DNA of 64,000 nucleotides from Romanomermis culicivorax (lineage: Eukaryota; Nematoda; Enoplea; Mermithida; Mermithidae). Position 1 is the first letter of the stretch; every line of letters begins with the position of its first letter. The notes under the pieces are model-generated. The model was not told where the DNA came from. It saw only the letters and a program-made list of their open reading frames with translations, and made no database searches. The stretch covers positions 124,001-188,000 of the forward strand of contig CAWUHX010000066.1 of assembly GCA_963922205.1 (NCBI GenBank), read 5' to 3'. The position numbers and the translations under genes are program-made. Below, piece after piece: positions 54,538 to 64,000 of the stretch.

Positions 54538-57500
54538 ATGCAAGCGCAATGGAATCATTCTCGTATCGAAGATCTTGGAATCACTTTACGATCTATTTTA
54601 ACATCATTCAAGGGTGGTTGTCCTCCCAACAAGCTACAACAAGAGTACGCAGAAACTTGTGGATCGAAAATTCCGTTCCAATCGCTTGGTTTTCCTACAT
54701 TAATCGAATGTTTAGAGCGATGTTTAGGTGCTTACGTTAGGATAATAAGAAGGTAGGTTGAATTTTTATTATGCCACTAAATCGTCAAGTTATCCAAAAA
54801 TATATTACACGCATCTCCAGTTTTTCTCGTAGATTCGTTATTAATTCGTTAAAATAACTTATTTGTCCTGTTGAAAAGGGAAGGATACCGAAATTTTTAG
54901 ACTTTAACTAGCTTATCTGTTGTTTGGGATGTATTGTAAATATTATTGGCTTTCAAAAATTGCAATCATTTTCAATACAGTACCTATGGCCTCCTATCTA
55001 GATATTGATTATAAGTCAGGCGAAGAAATAATTGTGATAATAATGATTAATGATTATTTATCATTATGTTTTATTTTCAGAGACAACGAGGTTATTTGTA
55101 TGGCAGTTGATACAAATGAAATTTCGCATATTTCAGCTCTAGTTAAAGGTCAAAAATCGTCAAAAAAGACAAAAAAAACAGCGGCACCGTTCAGAAAGTG
55201 AGATTTTGTGTGTCATCTGTTGTCGAAGCGCAACAATATATTCCTCCTTTTCTAATGGGTTCTTCATCGCAGGTAATTTCTGCACTTCACTACAACTGTT
55301 TACACAAAGTGTAAAGTTTTTGGAATGACATTGGTAATAACAAATTTAATCCGAGATTTCTAGTAAAAAAGGTGATATTTGGTCCACAAAAATCTTTTTT
55401 TTTATGTGAAACAGGCAACTAAATTCGAGAATCAGGCGATTAGATAAAAATTAGATCTCTCAAGTAGCAAGTAATTATACCATCATTGTCCAGCACTATC
55501 TAAAATGTAGAGTGGTTATTTTTTGGACTTATATTATCAGTGTCACTCCGCCAGACTGGTAAAATTCCGCTAGCATTATATTACAAAATTTTATGTGTCT
55601 CCGAGATCATTATACTGATAGACATGGTTGATGGCCTAATGTGGAACGATTAAATATGTGTTATTTTTGAGAAACAGCTAGAGAGTTCAGTTATACATAA
55701 AAACAGCTAGAGAGTTCAGTTATACATCTTGAGAAACAGCTAGAGAGTTCACTTATACGTTGTTATGTATAACTGAACATTTCTATACTAGAGAGTTCAG
55801 TTATACATAAAAACGCTTATGAAAATCATTGTTTAAAAATTCCGTATTTATTATTTTTTTCATTTATTTTAAAATTATTAAAAGCGAAATCTTGATTCAA
55901 AAATTGTACAACCGGAATCTCAAAATCCAAAAAAAGTGTAATCGGAATATCTGATATTTTATGCTTATTCGGACTGGTTTACTCAAGCAAGCTTTGAGAA
56001 TAGTTCATTGTTCTGCAAATATTTATGACCAAATATGATATTGGAGAAAATCTACGTCTAGTTGTAAAAGCTGCAGTAATCGAAGCTTTTGTACCATTAT
56101 GCACGAAAATAAGAAGCTGCGAATGCGGCATGCTTTTTCGGCTACGATTGACATGAATACCATCGAAAGAAAAATTTCCTAGCTAGAGTAAGTTCTGTGC
56201 AAAGACAGGCAAAATCCTCTATTTTCTTAGTTTTCAAAAAAAATTGTACCATCGTTCAAAAGTTCCTTGCCTGATCTTTGTATAGATTGGGACTGTACGA
56301 AAAAACGATGGTGGTCGGTCTGGTCACAAATTCATTTTTAACAGTAGTATGAAGTAATTTGTGTCATAATGTACTCTCGATAGAAGTAACGTGTCCGAAA
56401 TGAAAAGCATGTTCATTATGGCGCAAATACGAGAAAAAAGTTTTTGAAAAATATCTGCGTTCTAATATTTTTTCTGGAGATGAATCTTTTCATTTTGTAG
56501 TCGTAGCCGAAGTTACTCGTCGTTCTCGAACTCGAGAGGTCGTCCAGAGTTGACTTACCAAAGTCGGCGCGGTTCGTCGAGTGCTAATCGTGCCGGAAGT
56601 GGCGGCTTCAATGGATCGTTTGGTCGTCAATTCAATAACCACGTTTTCTCGAGGCGTCCATCGGCGCAAGATTTCCTGAAAGACACCAATAATTGTTCGT
56701 CTTCTTCGTCCAGCATAGGATTAAAGTTCAAAACGTCCAATGCCGAATCTAATCATAGGATTTCAACCGCTTTTAGCTCGAATCAAAATTCGTCGTCGTA
56801 TACAATCAATGGCCCAAAGTCGAGTGAGTTTTGAAAAAATAGCAATCATGTGTGCGTGTCGTTTAGTGACGCAGAAGTTTAATCAAACCAAGACTTGAGT
56901 ACGGAGGATAGTTTCATTTGTTGAATAATTTGTGAACGATTTTTGCATTTATTAACGCTGTGCTTGAAAGTTTTGTGGCAATGGAATTCATTTTTGCATC
57001 TTTACGTATTCAATAGTATGTACAAGTACTAACGTATACTTTGAGCTGAACTCTAAAAAAGATCATTTTCCTTTAATTTAATGAATAACATGACTAGATT
57101 AATAATCAGAATAAGGATCAAAAAGATCAACAAAATTAATAATACAGCTCGTTTGAACCTGTTCCAACTTTTTTTTTGCACAGTGCAGGTTGCAATGTGC
57201 AACCTGGGGAAAAACTTTGGTTGCATATATACATTTTTAGTTGTTCGCTCTAAAATTAAAAAATTCGCTTAACTTCGTCAGAGAAATGATTAAAAGCTAC
57301 TAACCTTTTATTTCATTAGACTTTTAGAAATGAATTTTCTGAGCTTTGGAGGAAAAATGAAAGCTTGGCAAAAGTAACTTGTTCGACGCCTGGCGCTGAA
57401 AAATTTTGATTTCGAGGCCTCCCAAATGGCGGCAAAATCATTTCTTTCAGCACATTCTTGTGCAACTATTGGTGATCGATCGTGATCTTTACGCCATTTG

Positions 57501-60500
57501 GTTGGCGAAAGAGGTCAAACATTTTTTCTCCATTTTCGGTCTACTATATCTAGGGTCAGTAATTTATCAATCATCATCATTCATTGTTTCCAAATAATTT
57601 GAAGCATAAAAAAGCGCCGTAGGTATTTTACCTCTCACTTGAATATTTTGGATTTTAATTAGTGATGTTCGCCGGATATCCGGACGGATATCGGGATTTG
57701 AAAAAATTTCAGGATATCCGGATATACGAACCTTTTATGGAAAAGTTTTTACACAAATGACAAAAAAATAGGAAGGTCAAAGCAATAGATGAATTCTTTA
57801 AACACACGATCGTGAAATCAAATCAAACTAGTTTTTAGATGACATTAAATGCGAAGGTATCAATTGAAAAAGTTGAGAGCTAATGCTAAACATGTTCTGC
57901 TTTTATTTACAAACTTTCAGTTTATCTGTCTTTATTTTCGATTTTATCCTCTCCTGTGGTTGACATTTTCCGCTTGTTTTTTAGGTTTTTCATCCTGATT
58001 TCCTTCATCTGACTGCATTAACAGTTCCATTTCTTAGGTGAAACGAATTACTTAGAGAATTTATGCTAGTAAATTTTTTTAAATGTCTGTCTTTGCGGAC
58101 ATCTCGGAATTTATCCAATCCCACTCGAAAAACAGTCTTGTGTGTAGGTGATAAATTTTCAGCACATTCAGTTCAAAACGTAAATAATTTTTTATTATGT
58201 TGCCTCGTATAATTTTTGGATTGTATTTGAAATTTGTCAATAAGAAACTGAGATGAACAAAATCATCAGTGAATTAAATTTATCCATTGCATCGTACAAA
58301 TTTCATCCATAATCTACTCCGTCTACCTTAGCAAATTTTTGTAAACTTTATGTAACTATATTCTTTTCCTTTTTAATAATTAATGTTTTTCATCGACCTA
58401 ACCACGGAATTTACTTTGAAGTTTATAAATTCATTTTTTTACCATCGCATGGACGCCAAAGTAAAATACAAGGTGCTAAGTTATGACGGGCGTCAAATTA
58501 TGATACAATTTTTTTCTTACACTTATAATTTTTTTTATCTTTTTTAGCTTTGAGTTTTTCCACAAATGTGAAAGAAAAGGTCGGCCGTTAAGAACAAAAA
58601 TGTGTTTTCTGGTGCATTTTAGAAAGTCAAAATCTTTACATTTTACAGCGCAGCGCGCTAGTCTTATACATAGTTGTCATTACTAATTTGAATTTGGCTC
58701 GAGCGCGGCTCTCAGGAAGTCAATTACACTAAGACAATCACCATCAATAATGGTTACTAACCATTGATATTCAACGTTTAGTTTTTGATTCTAACTTTTC
58801 TGATGATTTTATTCTAATTTTTTTCTCACTTGATGATTTTTGAACTAAGGCCATTTGGAATAGGAAAATTTTTAATACGTATGATCTTTACTGATGACAT
58901 CAAAAAACATTTTAGAAGCTTAGTTTTCATAAAATTAAACACAGTGAACACAAGTAGATTTTGTCACATATAACGACTAGATATCCGGATATCGGATCTC
59001 CCCAAAAATCCGGATATCCGGATTTGAAAGAATATCCAGGAACACCATTAATTTTGATATCCTATAACGCTGAAAAAATGAAGTAATGAATGAATTTCTT
59101 TCTTTTCTTCCTTTCAACCTTTTCTTTTTTCCAAATTTTTTTGTCTTCCCAATATCTATTTCCTGGATGAAAGGTCAAACTTTTTAGAGAATTCAATGAG
59201 TTTTCAGCTGGGCAAATTGAAGTTAAAAAATTTTACAGGCAAGCAATCAAGAGTTCGGATTTTTCAACCGGTAAGAACTTCGGCCATTCTAATGATGTAA
59301 TCATTTTTCAAATGCAAAAGTTTATGTTCACGGAAGTCGAAAATTCTTAAGGACCGCAAAACGATTTTACGAAAATAATCAAGAAAAATCTTGATTTTTG
59401 TCAAATACGTTGATAAACAAGACCAAATATTTATCTATAACATGTTGATGTTTAAAAGCTATAAGCATAAGCTAGGCCGATATTTTCTAACCGTGCAACA
59501 GGAATAATACCAAGAATCATAAGTGATTTCAAAACCGTCGCGAAGCGCCAGATTTTTGGTATTTTCTATTGTGAAACGCATAGAAATGCATTTCTGGACA
59601 GGAAACGCTATAACCTGATCAAAAGGACCGTCAGACTCTAGGTGGCACTGTGCAACTTGCTGAAAAATGTGGTTGCACAGTTCGAAAATTGGTTGGTGTG
59701 TGCAAAGAATCTTGCTTGTTCCGTCTCATTTCTAAAACATGTCTGATGTGTATTGTTTCCTGATTGTATACGTGTATATAGTGTAAATGCAGAGACGGGC
59801 ACGTCAATATGCACTTCGTACGTTTCTACACATATATGAACAACATTCAACACTATCCACTTTGTACTGTTATTAAAATCTATTACCCAAACCCGCGGGT
59901 ACCGGGTAGCGTTTCTCTGATTTTACCCGGGTAACCGGCAATACCCGGATAATTGGGTACCCGGTGTAAAGCTCTACTCAAAAGTCAGAAAAATGTTTTG
60001 AAAGACAGTTGTTTTGGTCTGAAAATCTATAAAAATTCACATTTATGTTGCGAGGCTATGGAAAACAACATTTTCGACAATTTTTTGTTCAAAATTGACG
60101 ATTTTCCAGCAAAAATTGACATTTTCCGGATTTTTTTCGTCTAGAAGGGTGATATCCCACTTTGCTCTTTCAAACACTCAACAATTTATGAAAAAATTGA
60201 GTGGAAAGGGACTCATTTGGCAGTTCTGAATATCAATTGGTCAAAATTTTTGCTTCTATCATATAGCTCCTACCCCATTTTGAAGGAATATTTTTGGCCC
60301 ATCAAGATGTGTAAATTCTTGCTGACGCTTCCGAAATATTTGTTCAATCTTCCTACTCATAAGAAACATTTTCTCTTAGGCGATACTAATGTCTATTACT
60401 CTGTAGTGTTCATGTTTTTATCATCAAGTGAAAAATGACTCTGCGGTTCTTACAAAAGCGGCAAATGTTATTTTAAAAATAGAAAACTTATGAAATATGG

Positions 60501-61604
60501 TAATAACAAATGGTCGATAAGATAAGGTGATTGGTATGTCATTTATAGACTCTAGAAACAGTTTGAATAAATAAGACTAGGTATATGAATACCTTGTGAT
60601 CGACTACAAAACATAACACTAGACTTTTATTGTTTCGTCAAGTACCTTACTTTGCTCGATTTGGCGGCGAAATAGATCAATCGTATAAACCCAGTTGTGC
60701 CCAGTTTTTTTCTGAAGTGAGCATTTCAAGTGTATGAATGTATTGTCGTGCGTACAACAGGTATCGCCTGCTTCGCCAAGATAAATTTTTTTTATTATTA
60801 GGATTATTCAAATTTTCTTGTTGTGGTTTTTTCTCTCCTGAAATTCGTTTGCGTTAGGTTTCTATTTTAATTTCGACGCTTCTGAATGAAGGTTTGATAA
60901 TACGTTATTTCCTCCAAATATCTAGATAGATACTGGGGCTATAATTTTAAAAGGTAAAAAAGGCTGTTAGGAAGATGCTACCAGGATTGATGCTACTAGA
61001 ACACAAGCTAAGTTTTACCATACGCATATAGGCTTTCGTATATGTAAGTAGCATCATCGAGACTCTTGGCATATCAAATAGCTGCTTGTAAGACAAAAAT
61101 AGACATTTTCCGAAGTAAATTAAGCACGAGCAAGGTTTTAACACACGACCTCTGAATGCAATATCTAAATTAGTATCATACTATGTAACTGTTTGGTTCT
61201 CAGTCTGTAACGAACGAAATAACACAATAACTAATGTCTGCTCCTTTTTCTAAACTTTTTTGCTCATGCATTCCTCCAAGAGTTCTGCTGACATATGAGC
61301 AGCGTAATTTTCGACTGGGAATATCCATTACCTTTGCACGAAGTACCTGCAAATGTCTATACTGCTTGGACATGTTATGAAGACTTTCCTAGACAAAAAT
61401 ATTCACTGAAGTGAAACACCCATAAGTGATGCACTGTACATGTCGGTGTATGTATCCAATTTCTTACGAATGAAATTGCATTTTCAAGATACTCGCATGT
61501 CGATCAAAGAAGAATTGGCGGAAGCAGCTAAAAAATGTGGATTTCACGAACCTGTTTATCGAACGATAACCGATGGCAAAAATCGTTACTTATGTGCAGT
61601 TACA
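54538..61604 (+). CDS. LOTUS (OST-HTH) domain protein, TDRD7-like, four exons seen, 3' part outside
   Basis: Exons 54538-54752, 55081-55197, 56501-56823 and 61489-61604 join in phase (257 codons so far; the frame is also open upstream to 54334, and TTTTTAG at 54515-54520 could be an acceptor). Exons 1-2 encode a LOTUS domain: LRSILTSFKGGCP, then IPFQSLGFPTL, and ISALVKGQKSSKK at the end. LOTUS domains bind RNA or Vasa helicase in germ granules, and the closest pattern I know is the N-terminal one of TDRD7. Exon 3 is Ser/Arg/Asn-rich. Exon 4 (EELAEAAKKCGFHEPVYRTI, then RYLCAVTV) looks like the first half of a dsRNA-binding domain. It ends with a GTAAGT donor, so the gene continues. Confidence 0.75.
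55198..56500. other. Intron 2 of the LOTUS gene
   Basis: Non-coding. Contains a tandem repeat of GAGAAACAGCTAGAGAGTTC-type units (55670-55815). Confidence 0.65.
55670..55815. repeat. Tandem repeat with an inverted member
   Basis: Four copies of CTAGAGAGTTCAGTTATACA in direct orientation, plus one inverted TGTATAACTGAAC at about 55773-55785. Confidence 0.85.
57660..59050. mobile_element. Non-autonomous hAT-like transposon, 1,391 bp, with GGATATCC arrays
   Basis: Left end TAGTGATGTTCGCCGG and right end (inverse) TAATGGTGTTCCTGG are imperfect inverted repeats, flanked by ATTTTAAT (57652-57659) and ATTTTGAT (59051-59058), an 8-bp duplication with one change. Palindromic CCGGATATCCGG units cluster inside each end (57671-57730 and 58980-59030). 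No transposase. It lies in intron 3 of the LOTUS gene and itself contains a diverged hairpin repeat copy (58600-58700). Confidence 0.82.
59059..61488. other. Remainder of LOTUS intron 3, no gene
   Basis: AT-rich with short frames only. Diverged hairpin-repeat flanks occur at 57386-57420 and 59538-59600. A terminal fragment of the GGGTACCC-type hAT family lies at 59880-59980. Confidence 0.55.
59885..59980. mobile_element. Terminal fragment of the GGGTACCC hAT-like family
   Basis: Several ACCCGGGTA/GGGTACC words end in CCCGGTGTAAAGCTCTA, close to the right end of the 50305-52354 element. The opposite end was not found, so it looks truncated. Confidence 0.6.
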
Positions 61605-61779
61605 GTAAGTCAACAGAAACGTAAATGCTTTTGCATAATTCAAAGAGTTGGAGAATAGTAGATTTTTGTCAAAAATTCGTTCGGTTGTCTAAAAAAAGGC
61701 TACCTTTAATACTTTTCTACAACTTTGCTTCTGGGGCCGTATTCATAACGGAGGCTAAAGTCTAAGGTCTATAGACCGA

Positions 61780-61881
61780 GCTAAAGTCTATAGACCGGTC
61801 TACATTTAGACCGGGCTAAAGTCTGTATTCATAAAAAATTTTTTTGGCTGTCTAAATGTAGACTGGTCTATAGACTTTAGC
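61780..61881. repeat. Inverted repeat, 32-bp arms, 38-bp loop
   Basis: Arms 61780-61811 and 61850-61881 pair with one mismatch (core GTCTATAGACCGGTCTACAT). The sequence opens at 61733 with GGGCCGTATTCATAA, a start reminiscent of PIF/Harbinger MITEs; the opposite end is not evident. Confidence 0.8.
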
Positions 61882-62214
61882 CCGTTAGAAAAAGACTTGT
61901 AGAAATTGTGATATCACTAATAGAATCAAATATTAGTAGCCATAACTCTATAAATAATTAAAATATAAATTTTTGAAAGACGTTCTCGGGTTGGTCTCAG
62001 GGAGATCTACAGATCGATGTCCAGTTTGTCGCATTCTGGAACAAAAAACTCAGTATGCCCAAAAAAGATTTTCCTAACTGTAAATTTATATGTAAATGTT
62101 CAAATATGCGATAAAGAGAATACTAATAATTCCTAATTGCTCGGCCCAACCCTACGTACATGTTAAACATAGGGGTCCCTTTTATGAGCAGGCGTTTTAG
62201 GAGTTTTAGAGGTT

Positions 62215-62460
62215 TATTATGTATGAAAGGGCGTTTTGGGCATTTTAAGGCGTTTTGGCATTTTGAAGCGTTTTGGGCATTTTGGCATTTTGAGGCGTTT
62301 TGGCATTTTAAGGCGTTTTGGGCATTTTGAGGTGTTTTGGCATTTTAAGGCGTTTTGGGCATTTTAAGGCTTTTTGGGCGTTTTAGGGCGTTATGTTGGC
62401 ATTTTAAGGCATTTTTGCGTTTTAAGTCATTTTGAGCTTTTTAAGTTGTTTTGAATTTTT
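62215..62460. repeat. Minisatellite of GGCGTTTTGGGCATTTTA-type units
   Basis: About 12 units of 15-20 bp with varying GGGCATTTT/GGCATTTT spacing. Confidence 0.9.
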
Positions 62461-62909
62461 TTAGGTATAGTTTGCAGGTTTCAAGCACACATGTGCGATG
62501 AGGATACAGGAAGCGTACATATACCCCCCAGAGGTTTAGATTTTGAAGTTTTTTATGCATGAAATACTCGAAAAAAAATGTTTGACATATATTTTGTGGG
62601 ATCTTGGGCCCAAAAAATCAGGGTCAGCCACCTCTCCAAAAATTTGGAGCTGCACATGTATGGTTTTGCCTTTTTTATTTTCAAGTATTCACATATTTCC
62701 TGAAGTCAACACTTTATTGCCTGAACATTGTAAAGCTGCTCCATATGAATGTACACATTGTAACTCTGCTTATTTTCACACTGTTAATCTATTTGAGAAA
62801 CACATAGTAAATACTCGTAATAATTTTACAATAATGATTAATGACACACAAACTTAATGTAAAGTAAGATAAAAGGATGAAGTACGAATAAGTTACTATA
62901 ATTTATAAA

Positions 62910-63719
62910 TCAAAATTCATTCACTCCAGCCAGCTTTTCAATGAAAATGTCAAAAATGGACCCTTTAACATCTTTAAAGTTTTGTCTAAAGGAGAATTCA
63001 TCCAAATGGGCTGCCAAACGATCGTGCGACTTGATTCCATGCATTGATGCTATTTTTTGCTTCACCAAGCCCCAGGCGCCTTCTATCGTGTTTGTGTGGA
63101 CGCCATCTTCTGTAACGAATTCCTTATTATGGAAAACTACACTGTGCTCATAACCCAGCTCATGAAGTTTGGAATAAGTTGAAAGACCATCATGGAATAT
63201 TTTGGTCGTTTTTGGAATATGCTTTTCTATCAAGGGTATCAGAATCTCTCTTGAATTGGTCGGTACCATATACAGCACACACTTTTTTTCCTTTTTTTTT
63301 CGATGATTCCAAAAACTAAGCAATTTTGTTTGCTTGTGCCTCTGTCATTTTTAGCCTTCTTTCCAAAAAACGATTCGTCAATTTCAACTTCATGGGCTTT
63401 GTCCCCAATAAATACGTCAGCGTCAAATATTAATGGCTTGCTGATCAAAAACGTTGAGCATAAATCTCGAAATTTTTCGCACCAGTCGGGCTAATGGGAC
63501 AGTCCATTACGGGTACACATCATTCCCCAAGATGGCGTTTTGTGCATCATTGCATGAACTGTTATGGTGCGACCTTGTGACAAAACAGTAGGGTCTGTTG
63601 AGTGTTTGGTTCATCAGTTGAGTACCAAAAATGAGCTCGCCAGAACGAACTATGATGGAAGATCTACGAGTATATATGTTTGGAATTACTTGTATATGGA
63701 GTTTTGTCGAAGGCGCCAC
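62910..63719 (-). pseudogene. Merlin / ISXO2-like transposase, broken
   Basis: The C-terminal piece (63323-62910) contains KIFHDGLSTYSKL with the second catalytic Asp and NTIEGAWGLVK with the Glu. The upstream piece (63448-63239) contains HEVEIDESFFGKKAKN with the first Asp and CLVFGIIEKK. These are the marks of the IS1595/ISXO2 fold used by animal Merlin transposons. The two pieces are in different frames (shift near 63280-63320), and the N-terminal part around 63480-63719 is further interrupted, with a stop near 63490. The element ends are not identified. It lies antisense to the LOTUS gene, probably in an intron. Confidence 0.85.
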
Positions 63720-64000
63720 AGTAATTGAGATCGCGGGAATAAAGTTTCCAAATATAAGTTCTGGCTTCGTATTATTTCTACTCGAATCACGAAGAAATAA
63801 ATCGCGAATCTAAAGTTGCGAATGACATTTCATCATAGCAAGATTTTTTTCAAATTTGTTTCTGTGAGACTTACATCTTTTGAATCAAATAGTCTTGCAA
63901 AATCGATACGCTCTTGATATGCTATTATATAGGCCCCGGTAGCTCTACCTTCTGAAATTTTACATAAACTATTCCTTGGCATTTTTGTGAAAGTCACAAA
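63720..64000. other. Nothing recognised; may include more of the Merlin element
   Basis: Short frames on both strands. No end of the transposon or domain is visible before the window stops. Confidence 0.4.

Larger units (their letters stand above)
61605..62909. other. No gene; inverted repeat and minisatellite
   Basis: Follows the last visible LOTUS exon and is probably intron. A frame at 62543-62857 contains YECTHCNSAYF, half of a C2H2 zinc finger, without the second His, so I do not call it a gene. Confidence 0.5.

Noticed and set aside
62543..62857. Possible C2H2 zinc finger protein
   Set aside because: Only CxxC and one His are in place; the second ligand His is missing and there is no neighbouring finger.
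1..64000. CRISPR arrays, tRNA or rRNA genes
   Set aside because: Tandem arrays here lack the regular repeat-spacer pattern of CRISPR, and no cloverleaf or rRNA core sequence was recognised. A tRNA scan would settle the former.

Overview
This window is nuclear DNA of an animal, most likely a nematode. The direct evidence is a run of about 15 TTAGGC/GCCTAA units (9155-9243) and a second short TTAGGC run (46795-46812), which is the nematode telomere repeat. Short introns of about 50-65 bp with TTTCAG/TTTTAG acceptors agree with this. I cannot name the species. The window is almost entirely a nest of mobile elements, with one host gene visible at 54.5-61.6 kb.

Layout. 1-5.46 kb: a decayed Ty3/gypsy-type LTR retrotransposon (element A), cut by the window edge on its left and ending in a probable LTR. 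5.5-10.35 kb: AT-rich, repeat-laden DNA without a recognisable gene, holding a MITE whose centre is the telomere-repeat array. 10.35-44.70 kb: a very large LTR retrotransposon (element B; 596-bp LTRs, TG..CA ends, 4-bp target duplication GGTT, 14,467 bp without its insertion). Its 5' LTR is split by a 19,876-bp Polinton/Maverick (10423-30298) with a perfect 6-bp target duplication, GACGCC. 44.7-54.5 kb: mosaics of non-autonomous DNA transposons, foldbacks, GC hairpins and minisatellites. 54.5-61.6 kb: exons of a host LOTUS (OST-HTH) domain gene with introns full of repeats. 62.9-63.7 kb: a broken Merlin/ISXO2-type transposase.

The Polinton carries a nearly full virus-like gene set. On the minus strand is an 11-exon protein-primed DNA polymerase B. 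On the plus strand are a packaging ATPase, membrane proteins, pX-like and pVI-like small proteins, an RVE integrase with chromodomain, an adenovirus-type protease, a minor capsid (single jelly-roll) protein and a major capsid (double jelly-roll) protein. A GC-rich three-exon minus-strand gene lies near the right end. The copy is dead as it stands: the polymerase has two nonsense codons, the ATPase has one, the integrase has a frameshift in its chromodomain, and the protease has Gln where the family has its catalytic His. Polymerase and integrase would replicate and insert the element, and ATPase, protease and capsid proteins would build particles.

The most unusual system is the 3' part of element B. 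Downstream of gag-protease-RT-RNaseH-integrase, where retroviruses carry env, lies about 4 kb of degraded coding sequence. It begins with a DEDDy 3'-5' exonuclease domain (WRN/RNase D type, all catalytic residues present) and continues into a coiled-coil, Ser/Thr-rich protein with an RGG tail. I know of no described Ty3/gypsy element with such an exonuclease ORF.

Other points worth a second look are a perfect four-unit heat-shock element inside the Polinton, a dispersed family of GC-rich hairpins with conserved flanks, two hAT-like elements with palindromic subterminal arrays, and an excess of in-frame TGA codons across unrelated elements that suggests CpG decay.
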